NCBI RefSeq assembly: GCF_900277125.1 | Contig: NZ_OPYN01000184.1 | Coordinates: 20,303-84,302 of the forward strand | Direction: 5' to 3' | Length of the DNA stretch: 64,000 nt | From: Pseudomonas inefficax | GTDB lineage: Bacteria; Pseudomonadota; Gammaproteobacteria; Pseudomonadales; Pseudomonadaceae | In this document: piece after piece, positions 43,377 to 51,716 of the stretch | Position numbering within the stretch: the stretch's first letter is position 1 | How the letters are laid out: every line of letters starts with the position of its first letter | Made by a program: the position numbers and the translations under genes | The notes under the pieces: generated by a model | Told to the model about the DNA's origin: nothing | Seen by the model: only the letters and a program-made list of their open reading frames with translations | The model's database searches: none

Positions 43377-44198
43377 ATGAACAACCCTGCGAGCCTGCGC
43401 GAGCAGCTCTACATCATCGTCTTCCAGACCGATACCGTGGCTGGAAGACGCTTCGACAAGATCCTCCTGCTGATCATCCTGGCCAGCCTGGTCACAGTGA
43501 TCCTCGACAGCATCGACGAGGTGCACCAAGGCTATGCCGGCCTGCTGGCGGGCATCGAGTGGGGTTTTACCGCGATCTTCCTGGCCGAGTACCTCACCCG
43601 CCTGTACTGCTCGCCCAAGCCGCTGCGCTATGCCTTCAGCTTTTATGGCCTGGTCGATCTGCTGGCGATCGTGCCGGGGATCATCGCGCTGTACTACAGC
43701 GACGCCCAGTACCTGCTGATCATCCGCGTGATACGGATGCTGCGGATCTTCCGGGTGCTCAAGCTCAGCCCGTACCTCAAGCAGGCCCATTACCTGATGG
43801 AGGCGCTGCGCGGCAGCAAGCAGAAGATCATCGTGTTCCTGGTGACGGTATCGACCCTGGTGACGGTGTTCGGCACCTTGATGTACGTGATCGAAGGGCC
43901 TGAGCATGGCTTTACCAGTATTCCCAAGGGCATCTACTGGGCCATCGTTACCCTGACCACGGTGGGCTTTGGCGACATCGTGCCGAAGACGCCATTGGGG
44001 CAGGTGCTGTCGTCGCTGGTGATGATTACCGGTTATTCGATCATCGCCGTACCGACCGGGATCTTCACCGCCGAGCTGGCCAATGCCATGCGCGGGGAGC
44101 AGCTGCAGCATGATTGCCCGACCTGCAGCAAGAAGAGCCATGAGCATGGGGCGGCATTCTGTTCCCGGTGTGGAAATGTGCTGTTTCCCAAGCAATGA
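43377..44198 (+). CDS. voltage-gated K+ channel with C-terminal zinc ribbon
   Basis: A 273-residue six-helix channel. The S4 segment carries regularly spaced arginines (LLIIRVIRMLRIFRVLKL), and the selectivity filter is TLTTVGFGDIVP between S5 and S6. The cytoplasmic C-terminus adds a four-cysteine zinc ribbon (CPTCSKKSHEHGAAFCSRCGNVLF), which is unusual next to the plain KvAP-like core. The ATG at 43377 is preferred over an alternative five codons upstream. It stands alone between the urea transporter and sbp. Confidence 0.92.
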   Translation: MNNPASLREQLYIIVFQTDTVAGRRFDKILLLIILASLVTVILDSIDEVHQGYAGLLAGIEWGFTAIFLAEYLTRLYCSPKPLRYAFSFYGLVDLLAIVPGIIALYYSDAQYLLIIRVIRMLRIFRVLKLSPYLKQAHYLMEALRGSKQKIIVFLVTVSTLVTVFGTLMYVIEGPEHGFTSIPKGIYWAIVTLTTVGFGDIVPKTPLGQVLSSLVMITGYSIIAVPTGIFTAELANAMRGEQLQHDCPTCSKKSHEHGAAFCSRCGNVLFPKQ

Positions 44199-44205
44199 TG
44201 TCGCC

Positions 44206-44313
44206 TGTTCCGGCCCTTTCGCGGGTAAACCCGCTCCCACAGGGAGCGCTCACAGCTCTGGCCTTTGGTGATCCTGTGGGAGCGGGTTTACCCGCGAAGA
44301 GGCCGGCACAGGC
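44206..44313. repeat. REP pair (inverted)
   Basis: CTTTCGCGGGTAAACCCGCT and its inverted partner AGCGGGTTTACCCGCGAAGA between the K+ channel gene and sbp. Confidence 0.88.
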
Positions 44314-44341
44314 GGCAGCATAACCAAAGTGTTTTTTGTTC

Positions 44342-44371
44342 TTTAACCGCTACAAACCCACCGGCTATAGT
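44342..44371 (+). promoter_or_regulatory. sigma-70 promoter of sbp
   Basis: TTTAAC (44342-44347) and TATAGT (44366-44371) are 18 bases apart, about 43 bases before the start codon. Confidence 0.5.
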
Positions 44372-44414
44372 CGCAGGCAAACTGCCAACACCTTCTCGAT
44401 AACAAGGAAGCAAC

Positions 44415-45416
44415 GTGAAAAAACTCTTCACCGCCTCGCTACTCGCCGCAGGCCTTGCCCTGGGCAATTTCGCCCAGGCCGCCCCAACCTTGCTCAACGT
44501 TTCCTACGACGTGATGCGCGACTTCTACAAGGACTACAACCCGGCCTTCCAGAAGCACTGGGAAGCCGAGCACAACGAGAAGGTCAACGTGCAGATGTCC
44601 TTCGGCGGCTCGAGCAAGCAGGCGCGAGCGGTGATCGATGGCCTGCCGGCCGATGTGATCACCATGAACATGGCCACCGACATCAACGCCCTGGCCGACA
44701 ACGGCAAACTGGTGCCGGACAACTGGGTGAGCCGCCTGCCGAACAACAGCGCGCCGTTCACTTCGGCCACTGTGTTCATCGTGCGCAAGGGCAACCCCAA
44801 GGCGCTGAAAGACTGGCCCGACCTGCTCAAGGATGGCGTACAGGTGATCGTGCCCAACCCCAAGACCTCGGGTAACGGCCGCTATACCTACCTGTCGGCC
44901 TGGGGCTATGTGCTCAAGCAAGGCGGTGATGAAAACAAGGCCAAGGACTTTGTCGGCAAGCTGTTCAAGCAGGCGCCGGTGCTGGACACCGGTGGCCGTG
45001 CCGCCACCACCACCTTCATGACCAACCAGATCGGCGACGTGCTGGTGACCTTCGAGAACGAAGCCGAAATGATCGCCCGCGAGTTCGGCCGCGACCAGTT
45101 TGAAGTGGTCTACCCGAGCGTGTCGGCCGAAGCCGAGCCGCCGGTCAGCGTGGTCGACAAGGTGGTGGCGAAGAAAGGCACCCAAGCCGCGGCCGAGGAA
45201 TACCTGAAGTACCTGTGGTCGCCAGCCGCCCAGGAAATCGCCGCACAGAACTACCTGCGCCCGCGTGATGCGACGGTACTGGCCAAATACACCGACCGCT
45301 TCCCGAAAGTGGACTTCCTGTCGGTGGAGAAGACCTTTGGTGACTGGCGCACCGTACAGAAGACCCATTTCAATGATGGTGGGGTGTTTGACCAGATCTA
45401 CAGCAACAATCAGTAA
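44415..45416 (+). CDS. sbp: sulfate ABC transporter periplasmic binding protein
   Basis: A 333-residue sulfate/thiosulfate-binding protein. Signal peptide KKLFTASLLAAGLALGNFAQAA. The mature domain begins with LLNVSYDVMRDFYKDYNPAF, the family signature VSYDxxR, and contains the sulfate-binding loop SFGGSSKQARAV and PKTSGNGRYTYL. It starts at GTG 44415 with AAGGA upstream. No cysTWA genes are adjacent, so the permease is elsewhere. The REPs on both sides and a recognisable promoter make it a single-gene unit. Confidence 0.95.
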   Translation: MKKLFTASLLAAGLALGNFAQAAPTLLNVSYDVMRDFYKDYNPAFQKHWEAEHNEKVNVQMSFGGSSKQARAVIDGLPADVITMNMATDINALADNGKLVPDNWVSRLPNNSAPFTSATVFIVRKGNPKALKDWPDLLKDGVQVIVPNPKTSGNGRYTYLSAWGYVLKQGGDENKAKDFVGKLFKQAPVLDTGGRAATTTFMTNQIGDVLVTFENEAEMIAREFGRDQFEVVYPSVSAEAEPPVSVVDKVVAKKGTQAAAEEYLKYLWSPAAQEIAAQNYLRPRDATVLAKYTDRFPKVDFLSVEKTFGDWRTVQKTHFNDGGVFDQIYSNNQ

Positions 45417-45430
45417 TTGATGTAAGCAGG

Positions 45431-45526
45431 CCCGGCCTCTTCGCGGCTAAAGCCGCTCCCACAAGTACCCCACAGCCCTCAGGTTTGGCGCGGTACCTGT
45501 GGGAGCGGCTTTAGCCGCGAAGGGCC
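45431..45526. repeat. REP pair, GCGGCTAAAGCCGC variant
   Basis: CTTCGCGGCTAAAGCCGCTC and GAGCGGCTTTAGCCGCGAAG, a variant palindrome centre. Confidence 0.87.
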
Positions 45527-45539
45527 AACAACGGCAACA

Positions 45540-46469
45540 TCAGACCTGACGGAATACCAGGGCCTTCAAGCCCCCCGCCGGGTCCACATCAGGAAACTCC
45601 GGCGGGTTCTCCAGCCGCTCGACGAATGCCAGCGACGGCGCCTGCTCCGCCATCCCCTCGATCAGAAACTCTGGCCCGATGCCCGGGTCGTTCACGCACG
45701 CCAGCACCGTCCCGCCCTCGCTCAAGAGCTCCGGCAAGCGCCGCAGGATCTTCGCGTAGTCCTGGGTCAGCACGAAGCTGCCGCGCTGGAAGGTCGGCGG
45801 GTCGATGATGATCAGGTCATAAGGCCCGTACTTGCGCACCTTGCCCCACGACTTGAACAGCTCATGGCCCAGGTACGCCACGCGCGATGCGTCGTGGCCA
45901 TTGAGGCGGTGGTTGTCGCGGCCCCGGGACAACGCCGACTTGGCCATGTCCAGGTTCACCACCTGCTCGGCGCCACCGGCAATCGCCGCCACCGAGAAAC
46001 CGCAGGTGTAGGCGAACAGGTTCAGCACGCGCTTGCCTGCCGCCTGCTCGCGCACCCAGCGCCGCCCATAGCGCATGTCGAGGAACAGGCCGTTGTTCTG
46101 CCGCACGCCCAGGTCCAGCAGGTAGGTCAGGCCGTCCTCGACCACCTCGCGCTGCTGGCACGGCTCGCCCAGCAACCACTGGCCCGGGCTGTCGGGCAGG
46201 TAGCGGTGCTGGAGAAGGATGGCTTGACCAGTCCACTGTGGGCGCTCAGCCAGGGCACGCAGCATGGCTTCCAGTTCGGCCAGCTGGCCTTCGGGCGGCT
46301 CGCGGAACAGGGCGACCGACAGCACGCCTTGTAGCCAGTCGACGGTGACCTGCTCCAGGCCCGCCCAGCAGCGGCCGCGGCCGTGGAACAGGCGGCGGGT
46401 TTCCTGCGGGGCAGGGTCGAGGGCGGCGAGCAGGTGTTGCTCCAGAGTCTGGATCGGCGAAGTCATCAT
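45540..46469 (-). CDS. class I SAM-dependent methyltransferase (RlmI/RlmK-like)
   Basis: A 309-residue Rossmann-fold methyltransferase resembling rRNA m5C methyltransferases of the RlmI group. The SAM site is KRVLNLFAYTCGFSVAAIAGGAEQVVNLDMAKSALS and the catalytic motif IV is LIIIDPPTFQRGSF. It lacks the usual N-terminal PUA domain of RlmI, so substrate assignment to 23S rRNA is uncertain. The extreme N-terminus MMTS gives two adjacent start codons. Confidence 0.85.
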   Translation of the reverse strand: MMTSPIQTLEQHLLAALDPAPQETRRLFHGRGRCWAGLEQVTVDWLQGVLSVALFREPPEGQLAELEAMLRALAERPQWTGQAILLQHRYLPDSPGQWLLGEPCQQREVVEDGLTYLLDLGVRQNNGLFLDMRYGRRWVREQAAGKRVLNLFAYTCGFSVAAIAGGAEQVVNLDMAKSALSRGRDNHRLNGHDASRVAYLGHELFKSWGKVRKYGPYDLIIIDPPTFQRGSFVLTQDYAKILRRLPELLSEGGTVLACVNDPGIGPEFLIEGMAEQAPSLAFVERLENPPEFPDVDPAGGLKALVFRQV

Positions 46470-46506
46470 GGGTCGTAACTGGCAAAGAGCAGCATTCTAC
46501 CTTGTG

Positions 46507-46600
46507 GGCCTCTTCGCGGGTAAACCAGCTCCCCAGGGACCCCACAATCCTGAAGCAATGTGATATCCCTGTGGGAGCTGGCTTGCCGGCGATAGGCCGC
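46507..46600. repeat. REP pair, diverged
   Basis: CCTCTTCGCGGGTAAACCAGCTCCCCAGGG and CCCTGTGGGAGCTGGCTTGCCGGCG; one unit has base changes that weaken its stem. Confidence 0.75.
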
Positions 46601-46609
46601 GAAGCGACC

Positions 46610-47509
46610 TCAATGGCTCTTGACCGCTATTGCCTTGGGCCGGAACCACCACCCCTGCTGCATGCCCGCAGCAGCCAGCAGGATCAACGCTACCCCCAGC
46701 CACTGCAAAGGTGCCAATCGCTGCCCGAACGCCACCCAGTCCACCAGAATCGCCGCAATCGGATAGATGAACGACAGTGCCCCGGTCAACGCCGTGGGCA
46801 AGCGCTGGATGGCGCTGTACAGCAACACATACATCAAGCCGGTGTGCACCATGCCCAAGGTCACCAGGCTGGCCAGCGCCGGCACTTCCACCGGCAACCC
46901 GCCAAGCTTGACCCACGGTGCCAGCAACAGCACCCCCGTGGCCACCTGGATCAGCGCGATCAGGTGCGGTGGGGTGCCGCTCAGGCGCTTGATGATCAAC
47001 GCCGCGATGGCATACAGGAAGGCCGCCCCCAGCGCCAGCGCAATGCCCAGCAAATAGTCCCCGCCGCCACCCTGCCCCGCGCCATGGGCACTGACGATGG
47101 CCAGCATGCCGAGGAACGCCACGCTCAGCCAGGTGACCTTGGCCACGGTGATCTTCTCGCCCAAAAACACTGCCGCCAGCCCCACCAACATGAACGGCTG
47201 CACGTTGTACACCGCCGTGCCGATGGCAATCGACGCCCGCGAGTAGGAGGCGAACAGCAGCACCCAGTTACCGACGATGGCCACACCGCTGGCGATCGCC
47301 AGCAGGAACGCCGTGCGGCTGATCACCCCCGGCCGCAGGAAGCCGAACCCAGCGCAGATCGCCAGCAAGGTCACGGCACCGAACACGCAGCGCCAGAACA
47401 CCACCTCGAGCACCGGCTGGCCGGACACCAGCACGAACCAGCCAATGGTCCCGGAAATCAGCATGGCGGCGACCATTTCCAGCGAACCACGGCGCAACGA
47501 ACTATCCAT
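46610..47509 (-). CDS. EamA/DMT family transporter
   Basis: A 299-residue drug/metabolite transporter with ten hydrophobic helices in two EamA repeats (for example ISGTIGWFVLVSGQPVLEVVFWRCVFGAVTLLAICAGF and LLYSAIQRLPTALTGALSFIYPIAAILVDW). AGGAGG lies 7 bases before the ATG at 47509. It is divergent from an Lrp-type regulator, a common pairing for amino-acid exporters, so export of an amino acid or related metabolite is a reasonable guess. Confidence 0.88.
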   Translation of the reverse strand: MDSSLRRGSLEMVAAMLISGTIGWFVLVSGQPVLEVVFWRCVFGAVTLLAICAGFGFLRPGVISRTAFLLAIASGVAIVGNWVLLFASYSRASIAIGTAVYNVQPFMLVGLAAVFLGEKITVAKVTWLSVAFLGMLAIVSAHGAGQGGGGDYLLGIALALGAAFLYAIAALIIKRLSGTPPHLIALIQVATGVLLLAPWVKLGGLPVEVPALASLVTLGMVHTGLMYVLLYSAIQRLPTALTGALSFIYPIAAILVDWVAFGQRLAPLQWLGVALILLAAAGMQQGWWFRPKAIAVKSH

Positions 47510-47643
47510 TTCACACCTCCTGTCGATGACGGCAACAGTATGCAAATGTTTCCGGGAGGCCTTCCAGCGGATATCGAAGGTAGATTTGCCGAAGTACCTT
47601 TACTATCAAGGCAAATCATACGAACGACCTTATGAGGGTGACC

Positions 47644-48081
47644 ATGACCGATGCCATCGACCAACTGCTGATCAATGCACTGATGGAAGACTCGCGCCGC
47701 TCGCTAAAGGCCCTGGCGCAGATCAGCGGGCTGTCCGCACCCAGCGTCAGCGAACGCCTGCGCCGCCTGGAGGAACGCGGCGTGCTACGCGGCTACACCG
47801 TAGAGGTCGACCCGCGCGCCTTTGGCTACCAGCTGCAGGCCATCGTGCGCATCCGCCCGCTACCGGGGCAGTTGCAGGAGGTGGAGCGGCAGATCATTGC
47901 AATTGCGGAATTCACCGAATGCGACAAGGTCACCGGCGAGGACTGCTTCATTGCCCGGCTGCATGTGCGCTCGATGGAACAGCTGGACACCCTGCTCGAC
48001 CGCATCAATGTACTGGCCGAGACCAACACCGCCATCATCAAGAAAAGCCCGGTGAAGCGGCGGTTGCCGCCGATGGATTGA
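47644..48081 (+). CDS. Lrp/AsnC family regulator
   Basis: A 145-residue Lrp-type regulator. N-terminal HTH (LLINALMEDSRRSLKALAQISGLSAPSVSERLRRLEERGVLRGYTVEVDP) plus a RAM ligand domain (AIVRIRPLPGQLQEVERQIIAIAEFTECDKVTGEDCFIARLHVRSMEQLDTLL). The ATG at 47644 has GAGG at good spacing; an upstream in-frame ATG at 47632 overlaps that site. It probably controls the divergent EamA transporter. Confidence 0.9.
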   Translation: MTDAIDQLLINALMEDSRRSLKALAQISGLSAPSVSERLRRLEERGVLRGYTVEVDPRAFGYQLQAIVRIRPLPGQLQEVERQIIAIAEFTECDKVTGEDCFIARLHVRSMEQLDTLLDRINVLAETNTAIIKKSPVKRRLPPMD

Positions 48082-48087
48082 TTTATT

Positions 48088-48196
48088 CCTGTGCTGGCCT
48101 CTTCGCGGGCACGCCCGCTCCCACAGGATCTCCACAGTCCTGGATGCTGTGCGGTCCATGTGGGAGCGGGCGCGCCCGCGAAATGGCCGGCACAGG
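48088..48196. repeat. REP pair (inverted)
   Basis: CCTCTTCGCGGGCACGCCCG and CGGGCGCGCCCGCGAAATGG flank a 40-base spacer. Confidence 0.87.
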
Positions 48197-48213
48197 AAAA
48201 AGCTGACTATTTT

Positions 48214-48223
48214 TTGTACACAA
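48214..48223. promoter_or_regulatory. TTGTACACAA operator-like site, distal to the NCS1 gene
   Basis: Perfect TTGT-NN-ACAA site 416 bases upstream of the NCS1 permease start, at the edge of an AT-rich 557-base gap (48082-48638) that holds a REP pair and regulatory motifs but no gene. Confidence 0.5.
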
Positions 48224-48303
48224 GAATGTCACCATAAGTGCCGTTTTTGTGTGCACTTACCAAGATCACGCCCCATTACGTTACACACTTCCCACAACTT
48301 ATT

Positions 48304-48319
48304 TTGACCAAACGATCAA
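48304..48319. promoter_or_regulatory. RutR-like dyad upstream of the NCS1 permease
   Basis: TTGACCAAACGATCAA is an imperfect inverted repeat close to the RutR form TTGACCA-NN-TGGTCAA. A TetR/RutR-like gene lies at 34179. Confidence 0.45.
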
Positions 48320-48345
48320 CTAAATCACCCTCGAAAAATTTAAAC

Positions 48346-48361
48346 CTGTTCATTTGGTCAA
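48346..48361. promoter_or_regulatory. second RutR-like half-dyad
   Basis: CTGTTCATTTGGTCAA has a perfect right half TGGTCAA and a degenerate left half, 42 bases after the first site. Confidence 0.35.
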
Positions 48362-48474
48362 CTTATATTCTCTTCATTTCATAAACTTATATTTCAACAA
48401 GATAGATTCAAAATGATGGCCCGCTGAAAGTTGCTTCTCCCTTGGCATGGAACTCGCTTTTGTGTGTTCGTGTT

Positions 48475-48484
48475 TTGTATACAA
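48475..48484. promoter_or_regulatory. TTGTATACAA operator upstream of the NCS1 permease
   Basis: Perfect palindrome 155 bases before the start codon of the NCS1 permease, identical to those at puuE and gcl, which ties this distant gene pair to the purine cluster. Confidence 0.65.
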
Positions 48485-48638
48485 ACTGAGCAAAACATAA
48501 ATACACAAGAACCCGCGACGCCGACCCAACATCGGCCGCCGCGCCCCAAACCTGAGATGCCAACGCTGCACCGACGAGATGGCGAGCCCGTGCGCATGCC
48601 CGCTCATCGCAGTCCACGTGCATCAGGAGCCCGCCGGA

Positions 48639-50171
48639 ATGAGTACCAGCCTCGACCTTGCCCCTGACCTATCCGTCGCCAGCACCCACCCCGCTTCCCC
48701 TCTCGCCGGCAGCCAGCCGGAACTTGCCCTTAGCCCGCGCCTGCATAACCGCGACCTCGCCCCGACGCGCATCGAAGGGCGCCGCTGGGGCGGCTACAGC
48801 ATCTTCGCGCTGTGGACCAACGATGTGCACAACATCGCCAACTACTCGTTCGCCATGGGCTTGTTCGCCCTCGGCCTGGGCGGCTGGCAGATCCTGCTGT
48901 CGCTGGCCATCGGTGCGGCGCTGGTGTACTTCTTCATGAACCTGTCCGGCTACATGGGGCAGAAGACCGGCGTGCCGTTCCCGGTCATCAGCCGTATCGC
49001 CTTCGGCATCCACGGCGCGCAGGTACCGGCGTTGATTCGCGCGGTCATCGCCATCGCCTGGTTCGGCATCCAGACTTACCTGGCTTCGGTGGTGCTGCGC
49101 GTGCTGCTCACCGCCGTATGGCCGCAAATGGCAACCTATGACCATGACAGCATCCTTGGCCTGTCGAGCCTGGGCTGGGTATGCTTCGTGTCGATCTGGC
49201 TGGTGCAGCTGGTGATCCTGGCCTACGGCATGGAGATGGTGCGCCGCTACGAGGCCTTTGCCGGCCCGGTGATCCTGCTGACTGTCGCCGCCCTGGCGGT
49301 GTTCATGTACTTCAAGGCCGACGCCCGCATCGCCTGGTCGGTGGCCGAGCCGCTGACCGGCTACGAGATGTGGCGCAACATCTTTGCCGGCGGCGCGCTG
49401 TGGCTGGCGATCTACGGCACCCTGGTGCTGAACTTCTGTGACTTCGCCCGCTCCTCGCCATGCCGCAAGACCATCCGCGTCGGCAACTTCTGGGGCCTGC
49501 CGGTAAACATCCTGGTGTTCGCCATGATCACCGTGGTGCTGTGCGGCGCGCAGTTCCAGATCAATGGACAGATCATCGACAGCCCGACCCAGATCGTCGC
49601 CGCCATCCCCAGCACAGCATTCCTGGTACTGGGCTGCCTGGCCTTCCTGATCGTCACCGTGGCGGTGAACATCATGGCCAACTTCGTCGCCCCGGCCTTC
49701 GTCCTCAGCAACCTGGCACCGCGCCACCTGAACTTCCGCCGCGCCGGGCTGATCAGCGCCACCCTGGCGGTGCTGATCCTGCCGTGGAACCTGTACAACA
49801 GCCCGCTGGTGATCGTGTACTTCCTGTCCGGCCTGGGTGCCCTGCTCGGCCCGTTGTACGGGGTGATCATGTCCGACTACTGGCTGCTGCGCAAAGGCTG
49901 CATCAACGTGCCGCAGCTCTACAGCGAAGACCCGGCCGGCGCCTACCACTACACCAGGGGCATCAACCTGCGCGCGGTGGCCGCCTTCGTGCCGGCTGCA
50001 ATGCTGGCCATCGTGCTGGCCCTGGTGCCCAACTTCCACGGTGTGGCGCCGTTCTCCTGGCTGATCGGTGCCGGCATCGCCGCCGCCCTGTACCTGCTGA
50101 TCGCCCCACGCAAACGCCATTACCACGATGTCAGCGGCGAATGCATCGCCGTTGACCACAGCAGCCATTGA
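48639..50171 (+). CDS. NCS1 family nucleobase/allantoin permease
   Basis: A 510-residue nucleobase:cation symporter-1 with 12 membrane segments. NCS1 marks: GRRWGGYSIFALWTNDVHNIANYSFAMGLFALGL (helix 1), TGVPFPVISRIAFGIHGAQVPALIRAVIAIAWFGIQTYLA (helix 3), and YGTLVLNFCDFARSSP (helix 6). CAGGAG lies 9 bases before the ATG at 48639. Paired with a hydantoin-racemase-family gene 16 bases downstream and carrying purine-cluster operators upstream, it most likely imports allantoin, a hydantoin or a related nucleobase. Confidence 0.92.
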   Translation: MSTSLDLAPDLSVASTHPASPLAGSQPELALSPRLHNRDLAPTRIEGRRWGGYSIFALWTNDVHNIANYSFAMGLFALGLGGWQILLSLAIGAALVYFFMNLSGYMGQKTGVPFPVISRIAFGIHGAQVPALIRAVIAIAWFGIQTYLASVVLRVLLTAVWPQMATYDHDSILGLSSLGWVCFVSIWLVQLVILAYGMEMVRRYEAFAGPVILLTVAALAVFMYFKADARIAWSVAEPLTGYEMWRNIFAGGALWLAIYGTLVLNFCDFARSSPCRKTIRVGNFWGLPVNILVFAMITVVLCGAQFQINGQIIDSPTQIVAAIPSTAFLVLGCLAFLIVTVAVNIMANFVAPAFVLSNLAPRHLNFRRAGLISATLAVLILPWNLYNSPLVIVYFLSGLGALLGPLYGVIMSDYWLLRKGCINVPQLYSEDPAGAYHYTRGINLRAVAAFVPAAMLAIVLALVPNFHGVAPFSWLIGAGIAAALYLLIAPRKRHYHDVSGECIAVDHSSH

Positions 50172-50187
50172 CCAGGGAGGACTACCC

Positions 50188-50916
50188 ATGCGCATTCTGA
50201 TCGCCAACGTCAACACCACCGAAGCCATCACCGAAGCCATTGCCGAACAGGCCCGTGCGGTGGCCGCGCCCGGCACCGAAATCATCGGCCTCACCCCATG
50301 GTTCGGTGCCGAGTCGGTGGAAGGCAACTTTGAAAGTTACCTGGCCGCCATCGCGGTGATGGACCGGGTGCTGGCTTACGAAGGCCCTTACGACGCCGTG
50401 ATCCAGGCGGGTTACGGCGAGCATGGCCGCGAAGGCCTGCAGGAACTGCTGAACGTGCCGGTGGTGGACATCACCGATGCCGCCGCCAGCACGGCGATGT
50501 ACCTGGGCCATGCCTACTCGGTGGTGACCACCCTGGACCGCACCGTGCCGCTGATCGAAGACCGCCTGAAGCTCTCCGGCCTGTATGACCGCTGCGCATC
50601 GGTGCGGGCCAGCGGGCTGGCGGTGCTGGAGCTGGAAGCCGACCCGCAGCGCGCCGTGGAGGCGATTGTCGAGCAGGCAGAACGCGCCGTGCGTGACGAC
50701 AAGGCCGAGGTGATCTGCCTGGGTTGCGGCGGCATGGCCGGGCTGGACGAGCAGATCCGCCAGCGCACCGGCGTGCCGGTGGTGGATGGCGTGAGCGCGG
50801 CGGTGACCATTGCCGAATCGTTGGTGCGCATGGGCTTGACTACCTCCAAGGTACGTACCTATGCCACGCCACGAGCAAAGAAGGTGGTGGGTTGGCCGAT
50901 GCGCTTCGGCCGTTAG
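50188..50916 (+). CDS. Asp/Glu/hydantoin racemase family protein lacking one catalytic Cys
   Basis: A 242-residue protein of the hydantoin/allantoin racemase fold (MRILIANVNTTEAITEAIAEQARAVAAPGT; VICLGCGGMAGLDEQIRQRTGVPVVDGVSAAV). These racemases use two cysteines as acid/base pair. The second is present (Cys 180 in LGCGGM). The first, expected near residue 75 in a C-[FW]-G-[DE] context, is Gly (IQAGYGEHG). It may therefore be a one-cysteine isomerase or decarboxylase-like enzyme rather than a racemase. GGGAGG precedes the ATG. It is in an operon with the NCS1 permease. Confidence 0.85.
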   Translation: MRILIANVNTTEAITEAIAEQARAVAAPGTEIIGLTPWFGAESVEGNFESYLAAIAVMDRVLAYEGPYDAVIQAGYGEHGREGLQELLNVPVVDITDAAASTAMYLGHAYSVVTTLDRTVPLIEDRLKLSGLYDRCASVRASGLAVLELEADPQRAVEAIVEQAERAVRDDKAEVICLGCGGMAGLDEQIRQRTGVPVVDGVSAAVTIAESLVRMGLTTSKVRTYATPRAKKVVGWPMRFGR

Positions 50917-50932
50917 GCATCTTTCGCCGGAC

Positions 50933-51035
50933 CTGGCCTCTTCGCGGGTAAACCCGCTCCCACAGGGACCGCATTGCTTTCAAGCCAGTGCAGTACCTGT
51001 GGGAGCGGGCAAGCCCGCGAAGAGGCCGGTACAGG
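50933..51035. repeat. REP pair (inverted)
   Basis: CTCTTCGCGGGTAAACCCGC and GGAGCGGGCAAGCCCGCGAA between the racemase-family gene and the phosphatase-family gene. Confidence 0.88.
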
Positions 51036-51053
51036 CAAACCATCACCAACGGA

Positions 51054-51716
51054 TCAAGTCGGGCAGCTATGCGCACCATCATTCAAGCCCTGACGCACGT
51101 TACGGCTGAGCAGGCTGGCCTTGCCGTCGTGCCAGGTCAGGGTGAGGACGTAGAGGGTGTCGAAGTCGTCACCGCTCCAGTCCTCGGTGATCACCCGCTC
51201 TTCACCCAGGGCCTTGCCAGCCACGGCATTGATCAGGTCGGGGAGGTAGCCGTGCGACCAGGCGGTGTACACGGTCGCGTTACGGTACTTGTCGCGCAGC
51301 AGCTCTTCGGCCAGCGCTTCGGTGTCGTTGGCGCCATAGTCGATGTTTACCGGCAGGCCCAGGCGAATGGCGCTGGGGCTGATGGTCATCAGCGGGCGAA
51401 TGTAGCTGTAGCTTTCATCCTTGCTGCCTTCCTCGACATGCCGTGAGGGGTTGGCAGCGAACACGTAGTCGGCCTTACCAAAGCGCTCGGGCAGCACGGT
51501 AGCCAGGTCCAGCGCACGGTTCAGGCCTTGGCAGTTCAACTGGCCCAGCCCTTCGCCCGGCTTCTCGGCGTGGCGCAGGAACACAAGGGTCTGGGTGCCA
51601 TCCACCGGTTGCGCCCGGCTTTCGACAGCCTCCAATGCCAGCGGTACAGCGACGGCCGTCAGCACCAGGCTCAGCAACCAGTGACGACGACGGCGGAAGA
51701 ATGTTGGCAACTTCAT
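51054..51716 (-). CDS. histidine phosphatase family protein, exported or anchored
   Basis: A 220-residue protein with an N-terminal Arg-rich segment and hydrophobic helix (FFRRRRHWLLSLVLTAVAVPLALEA), so it is exported or membrane-anchored. A histidine phosphatase domain follows, with the catalytic signature LVFLRHAEKPGEG. A second conserved His is in AWSHGYLPDLI, where classical members have a GHGG-type motif. The start at 51716 (MKLPTFF) is favoured because it places the signal segment correctly; the ribosome site is weak. Substrate unknown. It is the last intact host gene before the mobile element. Confidence 0.8.
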   Translation of the reverse strand: MKLPTFFRRRRHWLLSLVLTAVAVPLALEAVESRAQPVDGTQTLVFLRHAEKPGEGLGQLNCQGLNRALDLATVLPERFGKADYVFAANPSRHVEEGSKDESYSYIRPLMTISPSAIRLGLPVNIDYGANDTEALAEELLRDKYRNATVYTAWSHGYLPDLINAVAGKALGEERVITEDWSGDDFDTLYVLTLTWHDGKASLLSRNVRQGLNDGAHSCPT

